Positions 17,646 to 26,027 of a stretch of 64,000 nt of DNA are shown one piece after another. The DNA comes from Acidovorax sp. FHTAMBA (lineage in GTDB: Bacteria; Pseudomonadota; Gammaproteobacteria; Burkholderiales; Burkholderiaceae_C). Location of the stretch: the NCBI RefSeq assembly GCF_038958875.1, contig NZ_CP152407.1, forward strand, positions 4,466,501 through 4,530,500, written 5' to 3'. Position numbers and translations under genes: made by a program. The notes below the pieces were generated by a model that had not been told where the DNA came from, searched no databases, and saw nothing but the letters and a program-made list of their open reading frames with translations. Every line of letters starts with the position of its first letter. Within the stretch, counting starts at the first letter, position 1.

Positions 17646-18152
17646 ATGGCGCACCGCTCCTTCTTGCCACCCCACCCCGCCCTGGGCGCCATCGCTTTGG
17701 TTTTGATAGCTATCAGCGCTTATCCTACAAGCGCCAGCGGCCAAAATGCCCCAAAATCCACCACCGCCGCCTGCCCGGCTGCGGCAGACCTGGACCACCG
17801 GCACCTGCAGGGCCGCTGGCTGGCGCAGCTGCAAGGCACCGCGCCGGACACCCCTGGCGCCAGCGCCACACTGCAGCTGGACCCGCACCCCGAACTGGCA
17901 CAGAGCGTGCGTGGGACGGTGCAGCGCAACGGCACCACCGCGCAGGTCAGCGGTGATGTCGATGGGGGCGAGCTGACCCTGGAAGAATCGATCAACGGCA
18001 CGAACATCAGCGCCACCTGGACAGGCCAGGTGGTCGATGGAAGTTGCGGCAAGGAAATACGCGGAACATGGAACAACGCAGCACCCACCCCTTCGGCGCC
18101 CCCGGCACCGCCCATCCCGTTCGTACTGCGCAAGCAGGCGGGGTGGCAATGA
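17646..18152 (+). CDS. secreted hypothetical protein, coupled to pldA
   Basis: A 168-residue protein with an N-terminal signal peptide (ALGAIALVLIAISAYPTSASG) and a probable beta-rich mature part; it has a Cys pair (about C35 and C132). It is not recognised. Its stop overlaps the pldA start (ATGA at 18149-18152), so the two are translationally coupled and probably act together at the outer membrane (inference). The signal-peptide core is encoded by a copy of the dispersed palindrome (17702-17746). Confidence 0.6.
   Translation: MAHRSFLPPHPALGAIALVLIAISAYPTSASGQNAPKSTTAACPAAADLDHRHLQGRWLAQLQGTAPDTPGASATLQLDPHPELAQSVRGTVQRNGTTAQVSGDVDGGELTLEESINGTNISATWTGQVVDGSCGKEIRGTWNNAAPTPSAPPAPPIPFVLRKQAGWQ
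17702..17746 (+). repeat. dispersed palindromic repeat inside a signal-peptide coding region
   Basis: TTTGATAGCTATCAGCGCTT...AAGCGCCAGCGGCC matches the repeat blocks in order. It is translated as I-A-I-S-A-Y-P-T-S-A-S-G within the secreted protein at 17646-18152. Confidence 0.7.
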
Positions 18153-19333
18153 ACCGCGCCCAGGCCCCGCGCCCGCGCCCCGGCCGCCTGCAGCACGCCA
18201 TGGCCCTGGTGATTGCAGCACTGGCACCCACCGGAGCCGTGCTGGCGCAGGCGGCCCCGGACGGCAACGCCGGCACCGCAGACAGCGCGCTGCGCCGCTG
18301 CACCGCGCTGAGCAACGACAACCAGGCGCGCCTGGCCTGCTTTGACCAGTGGGCCGCCCAGCAGGCCTGGCAGGCGCCGGCAGCCTCGGCCGAAGCTGCC
18401 GCAGCCGTTCCGCCGCCTGTGGACGCCACACTGCCTGCAACCCGCGTCATTGATGTGGCCCGCACTGACGGCTGCCGCGACCCGCAGTACAGCGACCTCT
18501 CGCGCTTCTGGGAACTGGAGTCGGGCAGCGACTGCGGCACCTTCAGCTTTCGCGGCTACCGGCCCATCACGGTGTCTGTGGTGGGCGCCAGCAACGTGAA
18601 CCGCCAGCCCACCTCGGATGCCGACGGCAACTCGGCCGCCGAATCCACCCCCTACCGCCGCGCGGAAAACCGCATCCAGCTGTCGGTGCGCACCAAGATC
18701 GCGCAAGGCCTGCTCACGCAGGGGCATCCCACACTCAAGGATTCGGTGTGGTTTGGCTACACGCAGCAGTCGTACTGGCAGCTGTTCACGCCCGAAATCT
18801 CGCGCCCGTTCCGCGCCACCGACCACGAGCCCGAGGTGATGTATGTCTACCCCACCACGGCGCAGCTGCCTTTTGGCTGGAAGTGGCGCTACAGCGGCAT
18901 CGGGCTGGTGCACCAGTCCAATGGCCAGAGCAAGCCACTGTCGCGCAGCTGGAACCGCATGTACCTGATGACCGGCATGGAACTGGGCAACCGCGTCAGT
19001 GTGAACGCCCGTATCTGGAAGCGCATCCCCGAAAGCTCGGGCAGCGACGACAACCCGGGCATCAGCGACTATGTGGGCCGCGGCGAGCTGTCGGCCTTCT
19101 GGAACTACGACAAGGACAACACTTTCGGCGCCACGCTGCGCCATTCTCTGGCCAGCAGTGACCGGGGCTCGTTGCGCCTGGAGTGGCTGCAGACGCTGGG
19201 CACCGGCCTGTTCGGCGGCAAGAGCAACCTGCGCCTGCACACGGCGCTGTTCAGTGGCTATGGCGACAGCATGATCGACTACAACCGCAAGCGCACCGTG
19301 TTCAGCGTGGGGTTGAGTCTGGTGGATTTTTAA
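18149..19333 (+). CDS. pldA: outer membrane phospholipase A
   Basis: A 394-residue outer-membrane beta-barrel enzyme that hydrolyses phospholipids reaching the outer leaflet. A signal peptide ends near AVLAQA, and an extra N-terminal region of about 80 residues precedes the barrel. The catalytic signature is VHQSNGQSKPLSRSWNR: the His and Ser of HxSNG, with the Asn in the following SWNR. The barrel ends with a C-terminal aromatic residue (VDF). The start ATG 18149 overlaps the previous stop. A GC-rich palindromic repeat follows. Confidence 0.9.
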   Translation: MNRAQAPRPRPGRLQHAMALVIAALAPTGAVLAQAAPDGNAGTADSALRRCTALSNDNQARLACFDQWAAQQAWQAPAASAEAAAAVPPPVDATLPATRVIDVARTDGCRDPQYSDLSRFWELESGSDCGTFSFRGYRPITVSVVGASNVNRQPTSDADGNSAAESTPYRRAENRIQLSVRTKIAQGLLTQGHPTLKDSVWFGYTQQSYWQLFTPEISRPFRATDHEPEVMYVYPTTAQLPFGWKWRYSGIGLVHQSNGQSKPLSRSWNRMYLMTGMELGNRVSVNARIWKRIPESSGSDDNPGISDYVGRGELSAFWNYDKDNTFGATLRHSLASSDRGSLRLEWLQTLGTGLFGGKSNLRLHTALFSGYGDSMIDYNRKRTVFSVGLSLVDF

Positions 19334-19706
19334 GCAGGTACGTCCCCCTGAGGCGCTGCGCGCCTTCCCCCTTCTCTCGAATCGCTGTGCGATTCGGGAA
19401 GGGGGACGCAGCCCTTGCTGCGGGGCGGCCCTTGCTTGGCTGCCCTCGCCTGGTGCGCGCCAGTCTCGACGGCCACGTGCCTTGCCAGGCAATACCAATA
19501 GTGGGCACCCGACATTGCTCACAACTCGTTACGACATCGTCCTCAAGTTTCTTTGGATGGCGCCGACGTGCCGCCACAATGACACGCGCACAGAAACCGG
19601 CATGGCCCTTTGTGAAGGGCTCCCAAAAAGAGCCCCTTTCCCACCGTTTTACCTGCCATTGCCTGCAGCGTGCCCCTCGACAATGCCGACAAAGAGGAAC
19701 ACACCC
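19334..19706. repeat. intergenic region with GC-rich palindromic repeat, copy B
   Basis: A 373-bp gap without a gene. At 19347-19445 it holds a CCCCCTGAGGCGCTGCGCGCC...GGGGGACGC element with nested stems, including CGAATCGC-TGT-GCGATTCG. This is related to the element at 1801-1870 and likewise directly follows a stop codon. A second, smaller hairpin (GGGCTC / GAGCCC) lies near 19617-19636. AAAGAGGA at 19691-19698 is the ribosome binding site of the next gene. Confidence 0.55.
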
Positions 19707-20096
19707 ATGGACATGCAATACCAGCTCAAGGCAGGCAGCTACTACCTGTATGACATGCGCGAGGCGCCCAGCGCGGTGACGGGTGAGCGCCGCTTCAAGC
19801 TCAAGACCGACACGGTGGCCATTGCGTTCGACAAGCACACGGGCGAGGTGCACCAGCATGGCAGCCCCACGCGCATCCAGTCGTGGGCCAACAACACCCG
19901 CCGCCGCCTGCGCGCTGCCGGGGCGCAGGACGTGGCCAATGACATCGTGGTGGTGTCGGGCCCGCTGCCGGTGGACGAACTCAACAAGTGCCTGTGGGTG
20001 CGCGGCTATGTGCGCCGCATGTTCTCGCGCCTGGCCACGCTGCCGCACGGCAAGCTGCAACGGCCTACGGCCGAGCCGTTTCGCAAGGCGGCCTGA
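19707..20096 (+). CDS. hypothetical protein
   Basis: A 129-residue soluble protein (MDMQYQLKAGSYYLYDMREA) with no signal peptide and a mixed alpha/beta appearance. It is not recognised. The ATG at 19707 follows a good ribosome binding site (AAAGAGGA). It is a single-gene unit ending in a strong terminator, which argues that it is real. Confidence 0.65.
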   Translation: MDMQYQLKAGSYYLYDMREAPSAVTGERRFKLKTDTVAIAFDKHTGEVHQHGSPTRIQSWANNTRRRLRAAGAQDVANDIVVVSGPLPVDELNKCLWVRGYVRRMFSRLATLPHGKLQRPTAEPFRKAA

Positions 20097-20126
20097 TCAC
20101 GCCGCCGCCTCCCGCTCCCGATACCC

Positions 20127-20157
20127 ACAAGGGCCGCACTCAGCGGCCCTTGTCGTT
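20127..20157 (+). terminator. intrinsic terminator
   Basis: An 11-bp perfect stem ACAAGGGCCGC / GCGGCCCTTGT with a 5-nt loop, followed by CGTTT. It lies between the converging hypothetical gene and the universal stress gene and may serve both. Confidence 0.75.
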
Positions 20158-20185
20158 TCTGCATCCACCGGCCGGGCCGGGGCGC

Positions 20186-20665
20186 TCAGGCCGCTGCGTC
20201 TTCGGGCGTATCGGCTTCGTCGGCCTCCAGCACCTCGGCATGTTTGACGATGGTCACCGGCACCGGACTGCTGTGCGCCACCTCCTGCGAGACAGAGCCC
20301 AGCAGCGCGCTGGTGATCGCCCCCTGCCCCTTGGCGCCGATGATGACCATGTCGCACCCGGAGCGCTCGATCATGTCCACCAGCGTGTGCGCCACATCGC
20401 CCACACCCACATCGGTTTCATAAGCCACCCCGGCCGCGTCGAGCAGTGCGCGCGCCGACGCCATGAGATGGTCACCCGCCTGCAGGCTGGCAGCGGCGAT
20501 CAGGTCGGGGTCGCGGGTGGTCACCAGCTCGTACAGCGTGGCGGGCTCCTGTACGTTGGCCAGCACGATCGACGCCTTGAGCCCCTGGCGCACCAGCGCC
20601 AGCGCATGGTGCACACCATCCAGCGAGAGTTCGGAGCCGTCTACGGCGATGAGGATTTTGAGCAT
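20186..20665 (-). CDS. universal stress protein, UspA family
   Basis: A 159-residue cytosolic protein with the Usp fold. ILIAVDGSELS at the N-terminus and the nucleotide-binding signature IIGAKGQGAITSALLGSVS (G-x2-G-x9-G-S) show that it is an ATP-binding type. It is likely induced on growth arrest or stress. ATG 20665 (MLKILIAVDG) is chosen over the upstream extension. It diverges from tgt. Confidence 0.92.
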   Translation of the reverse strand: MLKILIAVDGSELSLDGVHHALALVRQGLKASIVLANVQEPATLYELVTTRDPDLIAAASLQAGDHLMASARALLDAAGVAYETDVGVGDVAHTLVDMIERSGCDMVIIGAKGQGAITSALLGSVSQEVAHSSPVPVTIVKHAEVLEADEADTPEDAAA

Positions 20666-20774
20666 GGTGTTCTCCTTGTAGTACCTTGGTCCAGTGTAGC
20701 CACGGCGTCGCCCAAACCCCATCCATAACCTTGAGCGGGATCAGGCAAGCCTGTCTGGGACAATGCGCCCCATC

Positions 20775-21947
20775 ATGCTGCAGTTCGACCTCCTCAAAAC
20801 CGACCCCTCCAGCCACGCACGCCGTGGCCAGCTCACGCTCAACCACGGCGTGGTGCAAACCCCCATCTTCATGCCCGTGGGCACCTATGGCACCGTCAAG
20901 GGCGTGATGCCCCGCAGCCTGCACGACATGGGCGCGCAGATCATCCTGGGCAACACCTTCCACCTGTGGATGCGCCCGGGCCTCGACGTGATGCAGAGCT
21001 TTGGCGGCCTGCATGGCTTTGAAAAGTGGGACAAGCCCATCCTCACCGACTCCGGCGGTTTCCAGGTCTGGAGCCTGGGCGCCATGCGCAAGATCACCGA
21101 AGAAGGCGTGACCTTTGCCAGCCCCGTCAACGGCGACAAGCTCTTCATGTCGCCCGAGGTGAGCATGCAGATCCAGACCACGCTCAACAGCGACATCGTG
21201 ATGCAGCTCGACGAGTGCACGCCGTACGAGACCAAGGGCCACAAGACCACCGAGGCAGAGGCTCGCAAGAGCATGGAAATGAGCCTGCGCTGGGCCAAGC
21301 GTTCGCGCGATGAATTCCAGCGGCTGGAGAACCCCAACGCCCTCTTTGGCATCGTGCAGGGCGGCATGTTCAAGAACCTGCGCCAGGAGTCGCTGGAGCG
21401 CCTGGTCGAGATGGACTTCCCCGGCTACGCCGTGGGCGGCGTGAGCGTGGGCGAGCCCAAGGACGAGATGCTGGACATCATGGCCCACACGCCCCACCGC
21501 CTGCCCGCGCACAAGCCCCGCTACCTGATGGGCGTGGGCACGCCCGAAGACCTGGTGCAGGGGGTGGCCGATGGCGTGGACATGTTCGACTGCGTGATGC
21601 CCACGCGCAACGCACGCAACGGCACGATGTTCACGCGCTTTGGCGACCTGAAGATCCGCAACGCACGCCACAAGGCCGACCACAAGCCCATGGACACCAG
21701 CTGCACCTGCTACGCCTGCGCGGGCAGTTCGGGCGTGTCGTGGGACGACGGCGGGCGCGAGGGCTTCAGCCGCGCCTACCTGCACCACCTGGACCGCTGC
21801 GGCGAAATGCTGGGCCCCATGCTGACCACCGTGCACAACCTGCACTACTACCTGAGCCTGATGCGCGAGGTGCGCGAGTCGCTGGACGCAGGCACCTTTG
21901 CCCAGTTCCGTGCGCAGTTCAAGGCAGACCGGGCACGGGGCGTTTGA
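20775..21947 (+). CDS. tgt: tRNA-guanine transglycosylase (queuine/preQ1)
   Basis: A 390-residue enzyme that swaps guanine-34 for preQ1 in tRNAs for Asp, Asn, His and Tyr. Seen: PIFMPVGTYGTVKG, the catalytic Asp in LTDSGGFQVWSL, IVQGGMF, the second catalytic Asp in FDCVMPTRNARNG, and the zinc site CTCYACAG...H. An ATG also exists at 20763, but MLQFDLLKTD at 20775 fits the family start. It stands alone; a dispersed repeat follows. Confidence 0.96.
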   Translation: MLQFDLLKTDPSSHARRGQLTLNHGVVQTPIFMPVGTYGTVKGVMPRSLHDMGAQIILGNTFHLWMRPGLDVMQSFGGLHGFEKWDKPILTDSGGFQVWSLGAMRKITEEGVTFASPVNGDKLFMSPEVSMQIQTTLNSDIVMQLDECTPYETKGHKTTEAEARKSMEMSLRWAKRSRDEFQRLENPNALFGIVQGGMFKNLRQESLERLVEMDFPGYAVGGVSVGEPKDEMLDIMAHTPHRLPAHKPRYLMGVGTPEDLVQGVADGVDMFDCVMPTRNARNGTMFTRFGDLKIRNARHKADHKPMDTSCTCYACAGSSGVSWDDGGREGFSRAYLHHLDRCGEMLGPMLTTVHNLHYYLSLMREVRESLDAGTFAQFRAQFKADRARGV

Positions 21948-21982
21948 CAGCGCCGCCCGGCACATCGGGCAAGACGCAGGAT

Positions 21983-22036
21983 TTGCTATTTATTTAATAG
22001 CTTAAAGCGCTTTTCAGACAAGCGGCGCAGCCCAAA
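21983..22036 (+). repeat. dispersed palindromic repeat
   Basis: TGCTATTTATTTAATAGCTT-AAAGCGCTT-n8-AAGCGGCGCAGCCCAAAAA, about 35 bp downstream of the tgt stop codon. It is one of the copies that keeps the extra AT-rich TATTTAATA arm. Confidence 0.75.
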
Positions 22037-22075
22037 AATCGACTGATTTCAGCTCCCCCGGCATGACGCCTGGGC

Positions 22076-22107
22076 AAAAAAAACACCTGCCGCTCCGATG
22101 GCAGGTG
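22076..22107 (-). terminator. intrinsic terminator of the DUF3597 gene
   Basis: Read on the minus strand: stem CACCTGCC / GGCAGGTG followed by eight T residues, about 30 bp beyond the stop codon of the DUF3597 gene. Confidence 0.85.
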
Positions 22108-22136
22108 CTTTCCCGGCGCACGCGAGGAGGCGCCGT

Positions 22137-22532
22137 TCAGTCGCGCAGATCGGGCGGCAGCGAGCCGCCGTTGGCGGCGATGCTGCGCATCACCTGCTTG
22201 TGCAGCCAGATATTCCACGCGGCCGAGCCGGGCTCGTCATTTCCGTTGTAGAAAAGCTCGACCGCCAGCTCCTTGCGCGCGGCCAGGCTGCTGTCCAGGC
22301 CCAGGAGCTTGAGCAGGTCCACGATGGAGGTACGCCAGTTGAGTGCCTTGGCGCCGGGCATCGCGTCCAGAATCGGCGCCACATCCCCCAGGGGGATCGG
22401 GGCCGGCCCGGCAGGGGCGGCCGGGGCAGCGGGGGCGCTGGCGGCGGCTGGCGCTGCAGGGGGTGCTACCACCACTTCAGCGGCATTGGCGGAGGGAAAA
22501 ATCTTGGAAAAAATCTTGGAAAAAAAGCCCAT
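22137..22532 (-). CDS. DUF3597 family protein
   Basis: A 131-residue protein. An N-terminal MGFFSKIFSKIF segment contains a duplicated FSKIF unit, which comes from the DNA direct repeat ATCTTGGAAAAA. An Ala/Pro-rich linker (about 16-45) and a conserved helical domain (LNWRTSIVDLLKLLGLDSS...AWNIWLHKQV) follow, as in DUF3597. The family's function is unknown. Start ATG 22532; the upstream in-frame codons are not family-like. It ends with a strong terminator. Confidence 0.8.
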   Translation of the reverse strand: MGFFSKIFSKIFPSANAAEVVVAPPAAPAAASAPAAPAAPAGPAPIPLGDVAPILDAMPGAKALNWRTSIVDLLKLLGLDSSLAARKELAVELFYNGNDEPGSAAWNIWLHKQVMRSIAANGGSLPPDLRD

Positions 22533-22616
22533 GGTTGCTCCCGGTTGTGGTGTTGAAAATAAAGGCAAGCCAGACGGCGGCACGCCGGAGCAAGCCCCGG
22601 GTGCGCAGCCTTTGTA

Positions 22617-23717
22617 TCACGCCCCTGTGGCAGGTGGTGTTGCAGAAGGTGTTGAGGCGGGCGTCCCGGGTGTCGGCTGCGCTGGCTGGCTGGCCGTTCC
22701 GCAGGCGTGGCAAAAGCGTGCAAACGCGCTCTTGCGGGTAGTGCAGGCGCCGCAGTGGTCGAACAGGCCAATGCCGCAGTGGGGGCAGAAGTCGATCTTC
22801 TCGTTTTTCAGGTCCACCGGGCGCTCGCAGCCCGGGCATACGCTCTTGGCCAGGCGGGCCAGCGCCACGTCGTAGCCCAGCTCCTTGCGGCGCTCCTGGT
22901 CGGGCAGGGTTTCGGCCAGCTTCTGGCGCTCCAGATAGCGGTTGAGTGCCTGGATGGCATAGCGCCCCACCACGGCCGTGATCGCAATGCCCACCACGTA
23001 GCGCACGTAGCCGCCATAGCTGGGCAGGTAGGGCACCAGCTCCACAAAGAACGCAAACAGCGCGAAGAAGATGAAGCCCCACACAAACGGCCAGTAGGTG
23101 CCCTTGCGCTTTCTGACGAATAGCCAGCCCGCGATGGCCAGCAGCGGCAGCGTGAGGGCCAGGCGGTACAGGAACACCCTGAGCTCGACCTTGCGGCGCT
23201 CGGCCTCCAGCTTCACGTAGCCGTCGGCTTCCATCTGGTGGAGCTCCTCTTGCCGCGCCGCGGCGGCCTGGCGGGCATCGAGCGCTGCCTGCTGCTGCGC
23301 CTCCACAGCCTGCTGCGTCTTGCGCTCGGCCAGCTTGAGCACATCCAGCGCGTGCGTGCGCGCCAGCACTTCGGGGTCCTGGTCGGCGCGCTGCGTAGCG
23401 CTGCGGGTGGACAGCCAGTTGTTGAAGCTCTCCCGCTCGGCCTGCACCTCGCTGCGCACCTTGCTGCGCTGCAGCTGGGCCTGCTCCAGCGCGGTCTGCG
23501 CGTCCTGCTCGGCCTGGCGCGCTTCCTTGACCTGGGCACGCAGCTTCTCGGCCGCCGGCTGGTCGAGGAAGTCGTCCACGCGCAACGGGGTTTCGACCTT
23601 GGGCAGGTCTCCCACGATGGTGCCCCCCAGGCCGATCAGGAAACTGGCAAACACCAGCGCCACCAGCCAGAGGCCCCGACGAAACCATTTTTCGGAAAGC
23701 CGCAGTGATTTGCTCAT
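22617..23717 (-). CDS. membrane protein with coiled coil and zinc ribbon
   Basis: A 366-residue inner-membrane protein. Order: one membrane segment (about 14-33); a long Glu/Gln/Ala-rich coiled coil (about 55-165); three further hydrophobic segments (about 178-245); then a double zinc-ribbon-like cysteine set (CPGCERP, CPHCG, CGACTTRK, CHACGTA); and a Pro/Thr tail. Function not recognised. Of two ATGs, 23717 is better spaced from GAGGG. A dispersed repeat lies just upstream of its start. Confidence 0.7.
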   Translation of the reverse strand: MSKSLRLSEKWFRRGLWLVALVFASFLIGLGGTIVGDLPKVETPLRVDDFLDQPAAEKLRAQVKEARQAEQDAQTALEQAQLQRSKVRSEVQAERESFNNWLSTRSATQRADQDPEVLARTHALDVLKLAERKTQQAVEAQQQAALDARQAAAARQEELHQMEADGYVKLEAERRKVELRVFLYRLALTLPLLAIAGWLFVRKRKGTYWPFVWGFIFFALFAFFVELVPYLPSYGGYVRYVVGIAITAVVGRYAIQALNRYLERQKLAETLPDQERRKELGYDVALARLAKSVCPGCERPVDLKNEKIDFCPHCGIGLFDHCGACTTRKSAFARFCHACGTASQPAQPTPGTPASTPSATPPATGA

Positions 23718-23736
23718 GAACATTTCCCTCGTTGAA

Positions 23737-23793
23737 TACTATTTATTTGATAGCTGCTCGCGCTTATCCAATAAGCGCTGGAGGCCATTTTTA
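23737..23793 (+). repeat. dispersed palindromic repeat
   Basis: ACTATTTATTTGATAGCTGCTCGCGCTT-n-AAGCGCTGGAGGCCATTTTT, a near-complete copy. It lies between two minus-strand genes, in the leader of the zinc-ribbon protein and overlapping the 3' side of the DUF2145 gene by position only. Confidence 0.8.
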
Positions 23794-24648
23794 TCAGTTT
23801 TTAGCGGTAACGACCACCGGCGCCGCCGCCATCTGTGCGCGCTGCAGCCAGGCCATCACCGAATCCACGGTGACGGTTTCGATGCGATCGGAAAAGCGCT
23901 TGTCGTTGGGGTGGTCGTCAAATGCAATGTTGGCCGACCCTACGCGCCCGCCCATCCGCGTGAGCGCGCCGAGCTTGAGCGTGGTGGGCTCGTAGCCCTT
24001 GAACTGCAGCCACGCCTGCGCCTGGTCCCGCGTGCGCACGGTGGCGGGCTCCATGGCCAGGGCCAGGGTCTCTACCGCCCATTGGTTGGACTGCTGGTAT
24101 TTGCGGCCCCACACGTAGCTGACCATGCTGTAGGGCTGGTGCTGCAGCGAGCGGGTAAGGCCTTTGTCCTGCAGCACGGCCAGCAGGCGCTGCTGCACCT
24201 CGGGCGTGGGCAACGCGTACACCGCCTCGAAGCGCCACAGGTCGTCCAGGAAGAACTCGCCCAGGCCCTGGCGGTACAGGTGGCCCACGGCCGTGCCACA
24301 TTCGTTGAGCTTGTGCGCCACGCGCCACGGGCCTTCGGCCGTCTTGTACGCCCAGCCCATGTGCGAGTAGCGCAGGCCGTATTTCGTCAGGTCCTGCCCC
24401 GCGCGGCCCAGCGCCACCACCCTGGCCCCGGACCTGGCGTGTTCGGCATCCAGTGCGGCCGAGGTCTGCGCGGCCAGTTGCATGCCGCGCTCGATCACCT
24501 GGGGAGGCACGGGCTTGCGCGATTCGCAGGAGCGGCCGGCGTGGGCTGATTCGGTGGCAAAAAGACCGGCACCTGCCAGGAAAACCATGCCCAAGACGGC
24601 AGGGATGCGCTGCGCAGGGGTGCAGGCAGAAAGTAGTGCACAGTTCAT
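23794..24648 (-). CDS. DUF2145 family secreted protein
   Basis: A 284-residue exported protein. The signal peptide (about residues 1-37) ends ATESAHA-G, and a Cys follows. The DUF2145 hallmark KYGLRYSHMGWAYK is at about 88-101, and GSANIAFDDHPNDKR is near the end. Function unknown. I choose ATG 24648 because AAGGAG lies 8 nt upstream; a GTG at 24654 is the alternative. The next upstream gene ends 11 bp before this start, so the two probably form an operon. Confidence 0.8.
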   Translation of the reverse strand: MNCALLSACTPAQRIPAVLGMVFLAGAGLFATESAHAGRSCESRKPVPPQVIERGMQLAAQTSAALDAEHARSGARVVALGRAGQDLTKYGLRYSHMGWAYKTAEGPWRVAHKLNECGTAVGHLYRQGLGEFFLDDLWRFEAVYALPTPEVQQRLLAVLQDKGLTRSLQHQPYSMVSYVWGRKYQQSNQWAVETLALAMEPATVRTRDQAQAWLQFKGYEPTTLKLGALTRMGGRVGSANIAFDDHPNDKRFSDRIETVTVDSVMAWLQRAQMAAAPVVVTAKN

Positions 24649-24659
24649 GCCCACGCTCC

Positions 24660-25139
24660 TTACAGGCGCTCGTTGTGCAGCAACGCACGGCCGATGGCGT
24701 TGGGCACAAACGCAATCGCCTCGCCCGCGGCCGACAGGATCACGCCCGTGCCAATCACGCTGCAGGTGACCACCGTACCCACCGCATAGGCCGAGGCCGC
24801 CACACCCCGGCCGGCCACCTCCACACTCACCTGTGCGCCGTCAGAAGCCCGTTCAAGCAGGTAGACGGTGCCCACGGCCGAGGCCTCCACAGCCTTCACG
24901 GACAGCACCGCGCCGCCCACCGACAAGACCGCAGGCACCGCCACCACCGCGCCTGCGGCGGTAGAGGCCACCGAAGCTGTACCCACGACGGAAGCGACAG
25001 GCAGCAGCGAGAGCGCCGCCGACGCCTCGCTCTGGGCGCGGGCCGGAAGCACGGCCACCGCACACAGCAGGCCCGCAGCCAGCAACCCGCGGGCCAGCGC
25101 GGCGCGCGCGCTGCGGTGATGAAAAAGGGACAGGGACAT
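24660..25139 (-). CDS. hypothetical exported Ala/Val-rich protein
   Basis: A 159-residue protein with a signal peptide ending LPARAQS (about residue 36). The mature part is strongly Ala/Val/Ser-rich with repeated hydrophobic stretches, perhaps membrane-inserting or beta-rich. It is not recognised. It is 11 bp upstream of the DUF2145 gene on the same strand, suggesting that both act in the envelope. Confidence 0.65.
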   Translation of the reverse strand: MSLSLFHHRSARAALARGLLAAGLLCAVAVLPARAQSEASAALSLLPVASVVGTASVASTAAGAVVAVPAVLSVGGAVLSVKAVEASAVGTVYLLERASDGAQVSVEVAGRGVAASAYAVGTVVTCSVIGTGVILSAAGEAIAFVPNAIGRALLHNERL

Positions 25140-25256
25140 GGTTTCACTCCTCCTAGATTTTGAATGCCCTGGCGCACAGCAACGGCGACAGGGCTGGGTC
25201 TCGTTTCACTCCCGCCCGGGAGCATCGCCCAGGCCGGGTGCTGCGGCGCGAAGATG

Positions 25257-25772
25257 TCAGTTGGCGTTGTTACCAGACGTAGCCGCCCCGGCAGCGTTGG
25301 CAGCGGTCGCGGCAGTGGCCTCACGGCGGCCCTGCAGGCGGGCTTCGGCCAGGTCGGCCTCGTGGCGGTCGCGCAGCATCTTGGCCAGAGTGAACGCGGT
25401 GGTGATCAGGTACAGCCAGCTCACGCCCAGAAAAGCCTTGTACGTCACGTTGATCTCCATGCCGAGCAGGCCCCAGCCCGTCAGGCCCATGGCCACCGCA
25501 AAGCCGCCCCACACCACCAGCTTCCACAGGGGCGTGTCCCCTGCGCCGCGGCGTGTGGCGCTCTCGTTATCGCGCACAAACTTGGCCAGCACGAAGGCGG
25601 CCGAGAGGCAGAACACATAGCCCATCACCATGAACGCCTGCTCCAGCTGCGAGCCCGGCAACCAGGCCAAGCCCACCGCACACAGAAACACCGCAATACC
25701 GAACGAAACCCACACCTGAAGCTGCCAGGCACGGGTGTCACGCTGCACGATGAGGGAAGAGGTGTAAGACAT
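25257..25772 (-). CDS. YiaA/YiaB two-helix domain inner membrane protein
   Basis: A 171-residue membrane protein with two YiaAB units, each a pair of membrane helices: about residues 22-62 (VSFGIAVFLCAVGLAWLPG...) and about 85-135 (GGFAVAMGLTGWGLLGMEI...). Each is followed by a charged KFVRD / KMLRDR type loop. The C-tail is Ala-rich. Function unknown. Start at ATG 25772 (MSYTSSLIVQRDT); the long upstream extension of the frame is shadow of the divergent gene. Confidence 0.85.
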   Translation of the reverse strand: MSYTSSLIVQRDTRAWQLQVWVSFGIAVFLCAVGLAWLPGSQLEQAFMVMGYVFCLSAAFVLAKFVRDNESATRRGAGDTPLWKLVVWGGFAVAMGLTGWGLLGMEINVTYKAFLGVSWLYLITTAFTLAKMLRDRHEADLAEARLQGRREATAATAANAAGAATSGNNAN

Positions 25773-26027
25773 ACAAGGGTGAGGGCCACACGGGCCTGGG
25801 TTGAACACGGAGCGAATGGTGACGGCACTGTTTGCGGGTGTCCGCGTCCGGGTACCGCAGTGGCCCCGCACCGGCTGATTGGTATCGAATTGCGATACTT
25901 TTTGCCACCCAACCCCGTTCAACAGCCGCATCAGGCGCCAGAACATGGGCGACAGACGGCGCTGCGCTTGTCTCCCACAATCGCGGCCACGCCACCGCTG
26001 GCACCACTTCACGGAGACCCACCGACC

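Noticed and set aside
15437..17692. Minus-strand ORF of 751 codons opposite rep
   Set aside because: Antisense shadow with no domain character.
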